A stretch of DNA of 64,000 nucleotides, taken from contig NC_134455.1 of assembly GCF_047948215.1 (NCBI RefSeq), positions 164,778,575 to 164,842,574 of the forward strand. Direction: 5' to 3'. The notes below the pieces were generated by a model. The model worked only from the letters and a program-made list of their open reading frames with translations, ran no database searches and had not been told where the DNA came from. The position numbers and the translations under genes are program-made. This DNA is from Lycorma delicatula (Eukaryota > Arthropoda > Insecta > Hemiptera > Fulgoridae). Shown here in pieces: positions 34,888 to 48,960 of this stretch. The stretch's first letter is position 1. Every line of letters begins with the position of its first letter.

Positions 34888-34975
34888 GGAATGGAAGTTT
34901 TATGGCGTATGAAAAATGCCAAACCGAGACTCCTGGTAAAACACCGAGACGCAACCATTTGGCCACAGAGGTTGA
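34888..34975 (-). repeat. tRNA-derived SINE, family 2, copy
   Basis: On the + strand, ATGGCGTATGAAAAATGCCA, then CGAGACTCCTGGTAAAACAC and TGGCCACAGAGGTTGAACC, follow the reverse order of the family 2 unit with much decay. Confidence 0.5.
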
Positions 34976-37900
34976 ACCGATCAAATCGCAATAAAGCGGT
35001 TTGATACAATATTGTAATGAAGAGTTAAAATTTTTATTGAATTCATAAATATTGTAAATTCTCCATTTCACCGTAGTGAAAAATTCTTTAAAAGTGTAAT
35101 AATTTATAAAAACTGAAATTACATAAAATCTTTCCATTTGTTAAAAGCAATGTAGTTTCATTACAAAAAAAAAAAAGAAGAAAAATGTATTGATATCATA
35201 AAAAATATAAAATAAATAAATATAAAAATATTTTGAAATCATCGTGTAGAATATGTAAATTTCGTTAAAAAAATTTTCCGTCTAATTTAACTGGAAGAAA
35301 TCTAACTAGGAACCAGTAGAGGGACTTCCTTTTCAAAATAAAAAAGTTATTGAAATTGGTTCATTCGTAAAACGTAACGTTTGAACGTACATAAAAAATA
35401 CTTACAGATTTTATGAACTAAAAACATTTTCTCTTCTTGAAGTCGATTATAAACTGTAAATATTTGTCCTTATTTAATATTGAAATGAATCTGAATACTA
35501 CATTTTAAAAATATATAGGAATTTTTATCAGAATACAAAATAAGTAACGTTGTACGAATTAATGGATTAAATCAATAATTATCTGTGTTATCAAACGTAC
35601 TGAAAGAACCACTATTTTTTTGTTGAATTTACATTAATTTGACATATCTGATTTCATTTAAATTTGAGTAACTAGCCTTATTATTAGAATTTCATAAATT
35701 ATTTCATTTTCATTTGAATGACAAACATACAAATATTTAAAATTAAGTTTTTACTCATGTTGTAATTCAACAAAAGATTTTTTTTGCACCACTTTAAAGA
35801 TGAAAAAAAGAGTAGTTATTTTTATTCATACGTCCTTATGTGTTTCTTTTACTTGTCAGAACATTAGCTGCTAATAACCTATAAGTAAAGTATGTAGGTG
35901 ATACTATAAAGTAATAGAAAGTTTAGTGCTTCGAACTTGTTTTAAATATAAAAACAAATTCTACGGTATATTATTCTCTTGATATTTAACGAATATAATC
36001 TATGAAAATGGAAGCATCTAATAATACTATTTATATTAGTAGAAGCTTTGTTAGGAAATATATTTAGAATAATATGTTGTGAACAACTATGTTTTTTGCA
36101 AAGATGTGACAGATCTGTTAGAAATTTAATTCTCTGTTCCTAGTACCTATATTTCGGGTCCTTTTAATTGTGTAGTTTCTTTGTTAATGAGTAGGCCTCT
36201 CTAATAAACATTTCTTCCAGCGTTTCTTTTTTACAAATACAACAATTTCAATTACCACCATCAGTAAAACAGTCTAAGCTTCATCTGCTTCTGCTGCCGC
36301 CACTTTGTAAAGTAGTGGTGAGGTATTATGACCCACAAACTTCCGTTACCCACAGAGTTGTTCTTTAAAGCTCTCAACAGTTAGTGCACGCTCTTCAAAC
36401 TGTACACGGCCACAGTTAGTCTGTTCACTTACAGGTCAACAAAACAGAAGAATTTTCTTATAATAAGGGAAAAGGAGTGCAATATTGCTGGCGTAGTATC
36501 AGGTACACAATTTAATTCAATAAGATGACCTAGTTAAAAACATATAATAAATATATATTTTTTAAACTAATATAACTGAGAAAATTATTCATCATCAGTC
36601 AGCTGTCAATTATTTCATATTTTCGACTTAATAGAAGAAACGATTGATTATATAAAATAAAATAAAGCATTTTAAAATTATTGTAATAATATAATACTAA
36701 TTATTTTCATAGATATGAAAATAACAATTGGTTAATACAAATAATACAACATAACCATGTACAATTATAATATTAATTAAACAGCTATAAAAAAGATTTA
36801 ATTAATCGATGCTAATAATATATTTTTTAATTTTAATTTTGGATCTATACACTTTTTAACGCTAATAGTTTTTCATGCGTCCAATATTCATCTCTTTTGC
36901 AAGACTCACACAATTATCCACACAGGTATTATAATCAGTTTCGAAAAATGCTACCAAATGAAGTTAATTTTATCACTCACTAATTACACTAAAATAATTA
37001 TTTAAAATTATTCATACTTCTATTTGAACGATTAGACAATTTAAATCCTCGTAATCTTTTTAGAATCACAGCTTAATTTTTAACATTACTCAGAATATGC
37101 TTCTTTTTTCTTAATTTTTTTTTTTTTTTGTATTTCATTAAGAAAAACTAGAGAAAAGTGGACTATTTTCCAGTTTTGAATCAATACAAAGAGATAAGAG
37201 ATATTGGATTTATTTTGGTTACGGATGCTATTCGAAGCATTAAATAAGAACGGCTGAACCGATTTAAATAAAACACTTTCAGGATGAAACTCTGATTGAA
37301 AGTATTCTTGGGGAAATATTCAAATGGATAAAGTTGTTATTGCTAAAAGATTTTTTTTGAAGGGGGAAATTCGTACACTCAGGATGATATAGATAAAAAC
37401 CGCAAGAAAATACAAGAAAAACTATAAATTTAATACAGATTTACTTGTAAATTTAAAACTTTGTATTTAAAATTTAAAGTACTTAGTAAAATTTAATTTA
37501 CTTTTCACACTAGAAAGTTAAACTTTGCTACCCAATTAGCCAGATTTACACTTTGCCGACCAATAGGATCTTTTTTTTTTTTTAACTGATCATTTAATCC
37601 AGCCCTCGTTAAATTTCGTGTATAAGGATCTTAGATTGTGATACTAAAGTTAGAAAATAAAGCCAACATATGCTACTGGGTGTTTAAAACGATTTTGGAA
37701 AAAATTGACCTTTTTTGTCAAAATATATTTGTAAATTGCAAAGGTAGGTTTATGATCAGTATTGTGTACTATATAAAATTCAAAAAAGAACAAGCTCAAA
37801 CAGTAAAGCGTGTAATTTTCTTAAATTAACTCGGTTGAGCAACGTGGTTCTCGTGGTCTTAAAAATACTCGTACTTCTGTATCTTATTCTGCGTGCTGCT

Positions 37901-38646
37901 GGTATAATGCGAGCAGTTTATTCTGAAACAGCTGTTAACAGCTATTAACTATGAATATCTTGAAGGAATTAATCCAAGCTAGATTGTGAGTAATTAAAAA
38001 AATAAACTGTCTGAATAAAATAAATATTTACGTTATATAAATTATACTATTAAACATTAGTTACATAATATATTTTACTAAAATTGTACCTACAATAATA
38101 ATTAATAAAAGTACTTGACCTGACGGTTTGATAATAGTTAGCGTATTCATAGATTAGCCGAGACAATAACATTTTTAATTACTCTGTAGTAAAGTAAGAA
38201 TCAGGTATAAGTTCGCGTTTGAAAGATTTCAAGCTCGGCCAGAATTCAAACCAGAAACTTGTCGGATGAAAGGCTTAGATGCTTCCCTTTAATACAAATG
38301 TTGGCAATAAACATACAGTTACTTCTAACTGGAACTGAATTTTCGGTATATTTTGATCACTGGTGCTCAGTATTGTCGTCAGAATATTACACAGTTTGGC
38401 CAACTACCGTATTATGATTAGTTAAAAGGATTAATTAACTACTAGGAAAAAGGAGAAAATCTGATTTGGACAAACTAACTTCTCTCAATAAAACAACGAA
38501 TACAATTTTTTTAGGTTTAATGAAGTTGGTTATTATTATTGATATTTTTGCTTATTTTTTTATCGTAAATATTTTTCTTGAAATACAAAGTAAAATTTTA
38601 AATAAACAGATATAATAATCAATTTTTTTGATAATAAACAAGTTTT
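34976..38646. other. AT-rich stretch without a supported gene
   Basis: A GC-richer patch lies at 36280-36440 without a coherent ORF. At about 38223-38300 (minus) there is a worn family 2 SINE head (TTCAAGCTCGGCCAGAATTC, GTCGGATGAAAGGCTTAGAT). Poly(T) tracts are at 37116-37130 and 37569-37581. Confidence 0.4.
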
Positions 38647-38759
38647 ATTTGCTGCAGCAACATTTTAATACAACTTTTCTTGTGGATACATAACGTTGAC
38701 CTGAATTTAAAGTAGCTTACAGTGATGTTGAACTTTTCCGGCATTTCCATAGTTTTAGA
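38647..38759 (+). repeat. Direct repeat 2, copy 1
   Basis: About 112 bp from TTTGCTGCAGCAACATTTTA to CATTTCCATAGTTTTAGA. It is almost identical to 40695-40810. Confidence 0.9.
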
Positions 38760-39189
38760 CGTGTAATAAAGCATACATGTAATAACAAGTAAAACAAAAC
38801 ACATGACATGTAATAAATAAGTTACTGATGGATTTTGAAAAATTTAGATTTTAATTATACTGTGTATTGTTAACATACAAATAATCATTTTACATTTTGT
38901 ATCGCTCCGTTACCTTTTTTCAAAAAATAGATTTTTTTTTCTTCTTAATTGGAGTATTATTATATTACACATTTCGTTTCTCAATTTATGCTTTCTCGAT
39001 TAATTGGTATTTTGGATTGTGAACATAAATTTAATTAGACGAATATTCATACATTTACGCCACTGAATTTTATCTATATATTTTTGTAATGTGTACGTTC
39101 CAATCTATTTAACTAGTGAAAAGTCTCCACGGCCCAATGAGATGACGATGACATATCTGATCTGACATATATGAGATGACATGACATGT

Positions 39190-39350
39190 AAATGAGGTGT
39201 AATCTTGTACAGGCTCAGGCCGACTATTTCTGAGACGTAGGGTTAATATAATTCCAACCACAGTACACCGGTTTACTGCCTAGTATTCAAATTCCTATAA
39301 AAATAACTAACGTTTACTAGAATTTGAACCTCAGAACCTTCGACTTCAAA
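39190..39350 (-). repeat. tRNA-derived SINE, family 1, copy c (head lost)
   Basis: The tail and body are present (CTCAGGCCGACTATTTCTGA, CACCGGTTTACTGCC, ATTTGAACCTCAGAAC). The tRNA head breaks off where a (TA)n run begins at about 39357. Confidence 0.65.
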
Positions 39351-39377
39351 AATATTTATCTATATATATATATATAT

Positions 39378-40694
39378 GTATGTATAAAATTTCTATATCT
39401 CTCTTTCCCTTGTTTATGGTCATGTCTATTGAAATCATTCTCCTACAAAATAAAAATGTTTAAGGACGATAAAATTTAAGTATTAGACAACGTCTAAGAA
39501 ACCTTTTTTTAAAAATTTAATCCCAATAAAGTATTAGGAGTTAAACTGATGAAATATACAGAAAAATACTAATTCTCTTATTTATGAATAACGAGAATGA
39601 AGGAACTAATTCTTGATTTATGACATTTGTTATTCAGATAAAAGTATTATTAATAATGAATCCAAGTCAAGGTAGTAGAAAGCTGTTTAATCCACCAAAA
39701 TAAACACTTTTTTATTTTGCTCTTTCATAGAATGCAAAAATTCGGAGTAATTCTTGATCGGAGGATATACAAAAAAAACTTTAATGCTAGACTCTTTGGT
39801 GGAAGATATCTATAATTCTCATTCTTTTCTATCTTGTGTGTGTGTGTGTATGTGTTTCTTATTTTCCAAAACTATTGAAGTAACTACAGTTTTGTAGGAA
39901 TTCTATTAGACCAAGCGTATTCAATAAAACTTTAAAGAATTTTAACCCTCAAAATGTGATCTATCTTAACAATGAAGATCTCGCATGGAGGTTCTAAGCT
40001 CTTAGAAATAGATGTTCTCCTACCTTTTATTTCTTTTTCATAATCTTTTTGTTTATAATATACATTTTTATTATGTACTAAATAAATCTTTTACCAAAAC
40101 ACGTGCAAAATGTTAACATATATAACGTGATATATCATATTTATGGTGTTAAAAGAGGCAGTAAAACCATTACGTAGTAATTACCAATTTTTCCACCTTT
40201 ATCGTCAAATCAAAATACGCATACGTAAAGCCGTAACGTTTTTAAATTATTTCTGTCAACGTCTACATTCTATATTAGAAATATACTATGTACAAGATAA
40301 ACTAAAATTTATAACACTAAAATCAGCATAAATACTGCGAAAAAAAATTCAGTTTATTTATTATTTTACATTTATTTTTGCATATTTTTAAATATGGAAA
40401 ATGAAGATATACTTCAAATATAAGATATATTGTTTGGTATTCATGTCTTTCGATATTTATTCCGTAATTGATAATGTTGACTCACAGACACATTAATGTG
40501 AAATTAATCTAATTGATAAATGAGTAGTAAAAATAGTAAAACATTCATTAAGTCAAAACAGAACTTTTCAGAACGCATTACTTCCATTTACAGGGAGAAA
40601 GTAAAAATTACATTCCGCATTTTAATAATACAGTATAAAGTTATATGACTTTAATCTTTAAAAGGACCTTGAACTTCAAGTGAATAACGCTGTT
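39378..40694. other. AT-rich stretch without a supported gene
   Basis: A short (GT)n lies near 39835-39850. The ORF at 40143-40331 has no supporting motif. Confidence 0.4.
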
Positions 40695-40810
40695 ATTTGC
40701 TGCAACAGCATTTTAATACAACTTTTCTTGTGGATACATAACGTTGACCTGAATTTAAAGTAGCTTACAGTGATACTGTAGAACTTTCCCGGCATTTCCA
40801 TAGTTTTAGA
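40695..40810 (+). repeat. Direct repeat 2, copy 2
   Basis: TTTTCTTGTGGATACATAAC and CTGAATTTAAAGTAGCTTAC are identical to copy 1. Differences are a CAG/CAA swap near the start and a 2 bp insertion (GATACTGTAG for GATGTTG). Confidence 0.9.
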
Positions 40811-40910
40811 ATTTTAAATTTCTTTCTTCCATTATAAAACTCACAATTAATACATACATATATATATATATATATATGTATTAAGTATTATAATATATAT
40901 TTTTATTTAT

Positions 40911-41177
40911 AGTCGTATCAACAATTAAAATCATTAGCGACTTATTAGTGAAATTTAACTGTACCGGTAAATATGCAGTCTTAAAAAAACCCAGGCCGAC
41001 CATTCCTGAGATGTAGTTAATTGAAACCCAACCAACAAAGAACACCGAAGTCCACGATCTTGGATTCAAATCCGAATAAAAGCAACTACCTTTATTAGGA
41101 TTTGAACTTGAAAACTCGCGACTTCGAAATCAGCTGATTTACTACGACGAGTTTACCGCAAGACCAACCCGGTGGGT
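40911..41177 (-). repeat. tRNA-derived SINE, family 1, copy d
   Basis: Full-length type. Minus strand: ACCCACCGGGTTGGTCTTGC, AAATCAGCTGATTTCGAAGT, CGCGAGTTTTCAAGTTCAAA (B box AAGTTCAAATCC), then TTGGTTGGGTTTCAATTAAC and GAATGGTCGGCCTGGG. The tail borders (TA)n at 40857-40877. Confidence 0.8.
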
Positions 41178-43250
41178 TACAATTAATATTATTTTTATGA
41201 TGTTCATTTTAAATATTATTAGATCACTTATTATATATATATTTTCAGGAGAGAATTAATAATAAGAAGAAATAATTCGTTTTATGTTAAAACAGTAAAA
41301 TAAAACAAAAGCAATCTTTTTTAAGAAGTATATAACTTAGTTACTAGCAACTAAAGTTTGAATATTTTTGTTGGTTTGAAAACAAAAATTAATTTAAAAA
41401 CTTTTTAATTTACCTTTTATCACTGTGATGAAGGGTAAAGTTATTTCTACTTTAATAATGCTTCATTTAGAAAAAAGATATCATGACAAAAGTTAGATAG
41501 AACTATATTTTCAGGTGTGCAGGAAGCTTCTTTTTATGATTTTTCAAAATTATGTAATCCTTCTCCAAGGCTTAATAAAAGCCATTTTGTTTTAAGGGGC
41601 ATAGGCAGAATAAATCAGGAACCCTAATGTTTTCATTATTTTACCAATCCATCTTGCACGTTGATTGTCTAATAAAACATAAGTTATCCTAAAGAAAAGT
41701 ATTAAATTCAAATGGTAACCCTGATAACTGAAAATACGAAACATTAAAGGAAAACTTTCTTCCTTATCAGAAATTTTGAGTTATACAAGTATATTATTTT
41801 TGTTATACAAAATCATCCAGCACCCTTTGTGAGAAGAAGTTTTGTGAGAATTTGCATTTTATAATGTAAATTCTTGTTTATATTAAATAATTAGGAAAAC
41901 ACTGAAGTATCATAAGTAGTTTTAGGAAGGAACAATAATATTTATTTGAAGGAATGTATAAAATAAAAATTAAGTGATATTTTTTAAGAAATTGTGTGGT
42001 ATACTGGCTAATAATAATAAAATATCATTCGTGTTGTCAACAATAAGAAAAGATAATAGCTTTTTGCAGTTATTTGCGGTCAGAGCTCCTGTTTCAAAGG
42101 CATGTTGAAAAATACGGATAAATAAAGCTGAATTGAATCATAAACCATGCGGATTTTCAAACTGTAAACTTATTTTAATAATTCAAGTCACTTTAGTCAC
42201 ATTAAAAAAGAATTAAATTGAATGTACTGAAACTTTTTATTTGGAATACAGAGAATGAAAGCTATAAGAATATAAGCAGGTAGCAAAGGTATGCATCTGC
42301 ATCAAGTGATAGATTATTAATGTAAGTACTATTCAAGAGACCAGTGATGATTTAAATAAACTTAACAACTACTTTAATTTAAAAAACACTCATTTTGTCA
42401 CGGCTTCGTAGGCATCAATCTTGAACCCAATTTCTTCCGCCAGTCTATTTCGTATATATGCCTGTCCGTCCAAAATGCAGCATGATACTTATAGAAGAGA
42501 AAATACGTGGAATACGTCCAGTAAATAATACTGGTAAGTTCTTGGGCCACATTCTTCATTTAAAGAAAGTATAATCTTAGTTTGTTGAAAACTGTTGGAT
42601 TCACAAATATGGTAAAATAAAACAAATAACCAAAATGCTTGGAAGGTTAAATGAAAGTTTGTAAACCTGAGATTAAATCAATATTTTTTCAATAACAATT
42701 TTAAATCGTGACTTAAAGACCGCTTTTAAAAATTGTCTTCATTATGATTCAATTTGTTCACTTATATTTAAAAATGCTCTTATTTAGTTAATATTTAGAA
42801 ATCTTTTCTGAAAATAAAACCTTTTCAAAAAATGTTTAGTCTGCTTCACAAAATCAGTCCATTTACTACTGAGATTTATTAATGATTTCAAATCAGTTGG
42901 TTGCGGGATGAAAGAACATTTGAAGTTCTTCAGTGACAATTTAAGCACTGCTGGACATGTTTACACCTGATTATTAACGTCAGGTGTGGGTGAATTTGGC
43001 TTAGTACTCTGCAAGCGCATAGCATGATCAGTTTTTGCTAAGGTTCTGTTCGCATAGACATCCAGTCAATGAACGAGCAGATTAAAATGCAACACATCAA
43101 AAATACTTTATTGCTATGAAAATCTTTGTTGCTGACATTGATAAGTCATCGATTATCATTACACAAAGAACAATTGCAAACATTTTGATCGCTCTTTGTG
43201 GTTTGAATTTTGGTTAATTTTTAAAACATTATTTGATTGTCTTCTTTTTT
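41178..43250. other. AT-rich stretch without a supported gene
   Basis: No ORF of interest, no recognisable ends. Slightly richer patches at 42400-42560 and 42950-43090 show no motif. Confidence 0.4.
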
Positions 43251-43927
43251 ACTTCCTTGTACGAAATAAAGGAAGTATTGTGATCGCAAAAAATTTCGGT
43301 TTTCAGATTTCAACAGAAAAATTCATTTTAACCACCCTTAATCCAGTTTGATTAGTTTCGGCGTGACGTCTGCATGTACATACGTATGTATGTATGAATG
43401 TTTATGTACGTATGTATCTGGCATAACTCAAAAAAGATTAACCGTAGGATGTTGAAATTTCTCATTTAGGACTATTGTAACATCTAATTGTGCACCTTCA
43501 TTTTTGATTACCATCGACTGAACCAAAAGTGTCCAAAAAAGCCAAAAATTTGGATTTTGGACTCTTTCTTAACTACAGTAATAAACCCTCATCGAGAGCT
43601 TTTTAACGATATATCATATGTGGTACTTATGAACATTGGTTCCAGAGTTATAGCCAAATAAAATTTTAATTAATGTAATATTTATTTGGATCTTAGAAGG
43701 GGAAGGCACATCGGTTCGAATCAGACTTCATCTCCTTTTTTTTAATTTAAATATTTGTGTTTATTAATAATTATTAAACTCTGATTGAAGAAAAAGTGTT
43801 ACGATAAATAATAATTCAATAATAAAAAAAGAAAATATATCGGAAGCTATTAATGAAATAAAATTTTATGCACGTTTCATTAAAAAAAAAAATATGTGAA
43901 TGTAATTTAATAGGCGTACAAGGAAGT
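43251..43927 (-). mobile_element. MITE-like element, copy C (reversed, longest)
   Basis: The copy starts on the + strand with ACTTCCTTGTACGAAATAAA, the hairpin end of the family, and ends with GCGTACAAGGAAGT. Its middle has TTTCGGTTTTCAGATTTCAA, TTAGGACTATTGTAACATCT and ATCATATGTGGTACTTATGA in reverse order to copies A and B. Outside, GTGTCCACATCAAATTTTTG is the reverse complement of the flank of copy B. Confidence 0.8.
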
Positions 43928-46900
43928 CATATGGTGTCCACATCAAATTTTTGTTATCTCTGTGCGAACTCTTTACACTCTCACCGGAATTCCTTTCATT
44001 TTTTACCTGTACATTATTGTATATTTATTTATATTCTTGATTTTAATTTAGTTTTTATCTAACAAAATTTTCTTTCTAAGTTGATACAAAACATGCCGCT
44101 CAGCGCTCCAACATAATCTTAACTCACTAAAATCAAAAAATATTAATAAATAACATTTTTCTCAAGGCTGTTAAAAATTTTACATTATCGTCAAACATAC
44201 TTGACAGCCAAAGTAATTAGAATTACCTTTTATTTATGAAAACGTTATAATCATCAAACATTTTTACTATTTATGTCCTACTCTGACCTTTAAAACAACA
44301 AAGAAATGATAAAAATCTAACCATTAGTTAGTCAATAACTAGAATAGTGAGTTATAGTCTGTTTCCCACGGTTTTGAACAAAATAAAATTTACTAAGCTT
44401 CGTTTTATGTATTTTATTAGCTTCTTTTGTGTTCACATATAAATTATTGGTGATTGTATTAATTGGATAAATAAAATTAAAACAGAACAAATAAAATGTT
44501 TTTTTTTTTTTAATTTTATATATAAATATATAAATTATATTATGTAATGCTTGCTAAACCTTTTTATTTCCTAAGAGGAATATCTGATATTATACTAACA
44601 TTTTAATCAAAACTTTTAGCTTTAGTTAGAGTGACACTAGTGGTCCCGTTTTTAATTTTTAATTTCACAGTGTCAAGAGTAAACACAAGAAAAGTAGAAC
44701 AAGACAAGAAAAACAGTTGTCTGTCTCTTTATTATTTACAAGTGGGAGAAATCCTGCTTTTTACATTTGAAAACAGAACATTCTAGAACTTTTGAAATAA
44801 AGCACTACAAATTAGAACTATTTAGCTGAAAAATAACGTGTTAAAATTTGTTTACAACTTTGCTTGCTGAATTTAGGAGAGGTTAGAATTTGTAACAGTG
44901 CTGCTGAAATAAAATAAAATCAATGGTATAATTCAGTTATACAGATAAAGTAAAATAAAACATTAAAAGCAATGATTCTGATAATAATTTAATTAAACTG
45001 TATTCTTGGAATATTCTAGGAATTAAGAGACACTAGCCGTTAAAAAATTAACTAACAAATGACTGAGAAAATACTCAACTTCAGTATTCAGTAAGCGCTT
45101 ATTTCTATTTTATTATGAACTCGACGAAAACAGTCGTTTGCACACGTTTTCGCGCGATACTTCCAATTGCCACAGTAATTTTCTACCATACTATACTTTT
45201 TTCTTTGACTAATAGATTTCTTTTTCCTTTTATCCTTTGACATTCTCAACAAAAAAAAGCATGATATTTTCTTGTCCGCGATTTTTTTCTACTCGCTTAA
45301 CGGTGAAAATAAGTCATAGCATGAGGAACTGAATAAGAACTAAACTATTTTAATAATTTTATTTATTATACGTTTTGAAAAAAGTTCAGCGAAGCTGGAA
45401 ACAGTTATTTTTCTTATAGGGGATTAAGTAAAACTTAAAACATAAAAAAAGGATTCATAGCAAAGGAAATGATTTATATGGAGATTAAAAAGAGGTAGAG
45501 GGAAAATTTGAGTGGATCTTTATAAGGTCAGGAATTGAACTCTCAATGGGCTGTGAATGGAAGTATATTGTTATAAAAAAATATTTTAGGCTTAAAAGAA
45601 TAATCAAATGAAATCATTGACTAGAACTGCCACTGCTTTATCGTTTACTAGGTGAAGAGTTAAACATCTAAAACACCATCCTAAATTAATAAACATAATT
45701 TGATATATTTAGTTAATTATTATGATTACGTAAAAATTGTTAAATATTTGAATTTATAAGAACTAACTATTGTTCTCATACAGTTTGATATTATTCTGTA
45801 ATAAAATTTCATAGCTGCAAACACGTCAGCAACTGTTTTTTTAGAACTAAAAATGTAGTAGCCCAATAAAAATAAAAACATGCACACGTAAATATTTAGT
45901 GGTAGATTAATAAACAAGTTATTTTTTTGAGGAAAAAAGTCCACGTTAAAAAAAAAAGAAACTTTTCCTGCAGAGATTAATTTTTGCACTTCTCTCAGAA
46001 ATATTCTTGAACCCCCTGTCAAAATTCAATGTTAATTTAAAATTTATACTGTTATTTATTTTCACTTTTTTTTTAATTGTACAGTATCCTTCTGTGGTAG
46101 TAATTAATTGCAGTTGTGATTGTGACTTTAACTATACTAATACCTAAATTGTTTGATAACATGTTTTATTTTGCACGTTAAAATAAATATTTTCTAGTTT
46201 AAAGGTGTTTAATATTTTCACTAGAGTAACCGTAGTTATAAATGTTGAAGAATCACATGAGAATTACGCAGCTAAATTTAGATGTGCTAATTTTTAATAT
46301 TTTTTATGAAATTTTTTCTGACAAATTTTCTCGAAGTTTCGTTAGAAAATACTCTAAATATCAGAATGACTTCAGTCTAAGTTGTGTATTCGGTCTAAAT
46401 ACACAACGTATTTTTATTTATTTTTCGTAACGAAAAATAAAACATACAAAGGACTGCAGTCCATTGTAAAAATCTAAACGAAAGTATTATTGTGATAAAA
46501 ATATCTTCAATTCGGCTTCACAGAAAAAAAGAAATGTCGATATCTGTCCACTTGGTGAAGAATAATGCTTGAACAAACACGATTAAAAAAAACTACATAT
46601 GGATCGAACTAAGAACCTCTTTGTTTTTAATTCGAGAAATGTAAAAGTTCTTTGAAAATATCAAATTCTATACCTTTGATGATAACTACTTATTTATACA
46701 AGGATTTCTTGTTTTCTTTTCTATAATTCAGGAGATTTTTGCAATTTCAGATAGAAGGTATCATTTATATTCCCATATAAAAGAAACTATAACCAGCATA
46801 AATACACAACTTTAGATATAAAAGTAATTAATAACAACTCTAATCGATTAAGTAGTTGTATATAACATAAATTTTAAAAAAAGGCAGTCGCGGGACTGGC

Positions 46901-47152
46901 CGACAGAAGTGAAAACTTCAAATAATGAATACCTATCAGTGGTTTATAATTATATTTAATTATAATGCAAATTCTTACTTGCGCTTATTTTATTAAAACA
47001 TATATTTAAATGATTGTATAATGAATTGAAAAATATTAACAACTAAATTTAAATTACACTGAATTTAAACAATTATTTTTTTTATTATTATGAGTACGTA
47101 TTGAAATATTTCATATAAACAACACTTTGACATATAATAAACAAACATTTCA

Positions 47153-47188
<36 letters not shown>

Positions 47189-48599
47189 TACCATATATGC
47201 GTATATATATTCTTGCTCTATGCCTTTTTCTCTTTCATATACATATGCTTAGAGTCTTGCGTTACGTTACAGATTTTGATTATGAGTCAGCGATTTTTTT
47301 CCCATGTTCCATGTAATTCGTATGTACATAAAATTCTGACACAACGCGCCTAAAGAAGTTTTCACTTAAAAAAAAAAAAAATGTTTTTATTATTTTATGT
47401 TATTGACATTATGATAAGATGTGCATTTGTTTTAAACAATTCCCTGAAAGTTATAACTATATTCTTCAAATAAATATTAATACCTTCTCAACAAATAAAA
47501 TTTAACATTCGAAACTGTAACTTGCTGGAAAACAGAACTAGATCTGTAGAAGTGAAATATTTTCTTTTCTTTAAATGGATTGTGTAAGTTCCCCTCCCCC
47601 GAAACTGAAATGTGCTTAGGCGATATAATACATATATTATAAATTTATGTATTATTTTAAATAAAAAGTATGAATGTAAGCTAATAAGGATAAACAATTG
47701 TTAAGTTAATCTGGATTTTTTTAATGGACAAGGAGTTCTATTTCGTATTAATTCTTTCAGTTTTCAACTAACTTCACCGGCATGATTGAATCAATTCTTT
47801 GTTCTTTTGTGGCCAAAAGTTTATTATTATCTTTTTGTTTTGTAATCTTTGTAATTTTATTAATATCTTTATTATAACTGGTAATCTAATTATTATCGTA
47901 TTTAATTACCTGTGTATTCAAAAATAACTTAAGGCTATCATCTACCACAAAAATAGAAGTTCAGTATTATAATCTGAATTTTTTGAATGCATACTGTGAG
48001 CTAATCTTATTTTACTAATATTTGACATTTTAATCACCTTCAGGAAAAAAGTCCTCTTTTTTAACGTGGATCATGAAAAATAAACATTTTATTATTAATA
48101 TACCAATAAAGAATATTGATATCCAAACTTGAATTTTTTTATCTTGTACTGAATTTAGTTTTGTAACGTACATGAAAATCATATATTTTACCATTAGTAA
48201 ATCATACATCTTTCCAAAAACTTATTTAAAATTTTTTCTTACTTTTAATTAAAATATTGTCTATTTATATTTACTTCAATTAAGATATTTACTAATTTAT
48301 ACGTTAAGTAAAGAAAAACCTTGATTAAAACGAGACATATATGTTATTTTTTTATTGATCTTTTTTAAAGATATTTTCTATTTCAAAAAGAATACGGGTG
48401 TACTAAGAATGATTGGATTTTAATAAATTTTTTAAAGTCTGTTCTATAAAAAATCAATAATTATAACAGACATAAAACGTTTTTTTTTTCGATTCGAATT
48501 AACTCATAATCAATATTCTCTGATATCTCTCTATTATTATGAAGGTAATTTATTTAAGTACCAATTAATATTGAAAAAATTCTAACGAAGTGTAATACA
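43928..48599. other. AT-rich stretch without a supported gene
   Basis: Several short ORFs (43868, 45726, 46242, 47488) have no motif. A (TA)n run lies at 47155-47186. I see nothing else. Confidence 0.4.
47155..47186 (+). repeat. (TA)n microsatellite
   Basis: About 16 dinucleotide units. Confidence 0.95.
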
Positions 48600-48960
48600 A
48601 AGCAGATTAAATTTAAGCCTAACAGCTACTACGTTAATCTGTATTCTTTCAGTACAAAGAAATAGCATTTATAACTTTATGCTGGCAGACGAACATTTCT
48701 AATACACAAACAGAAAATTTAACGGTGAGTAATGGCGTCATACGTCGTTCGTTCAGCTGGTCACGGTTGAACAGATTCCGTTAATATGTTGCTGCCTTAC
48801 TTAACATTATAATGGAGAGTCAAGATGATTCTTTAAGCTGCTTTACGTATCGAGGGCGTCTGTTTATTCGGCTTAATATTCGTTTGTATAAGTATATACT
48901 TGCGCGAATGTGCTGTTAAAATGCATAGTAACATAGTAACATAAGAGTAATTCCACACGC
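48600..48960 (+). promoter_or_regulatory. Possible promoter and non-coding first exon of the lipocalin gene
   Basis: This patch is richer in GC and CpG than the AT-rich surroundings and lies about 0.8-1.1 kb upstream of the first coding exon. A good donor, AACG|GTGAGTAATGG, is at 48724, and an acceptor TTATCTTTCAG| ends at 49718, 34 bp before the start codon. Together they would make a 5' untranslated exon ending at 48723 and a ~1 kb leader intron. No TATA box position can be fixed. This is inference only. Confidence 0.3.

Noticed and set aside
43680..43740. B-box-like GGTTCGAATCAG inside MITE-like copy C
   Set aside because: No convincing A box at the right distance, and the matching position is altered in copies A and B. 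Probably chance.
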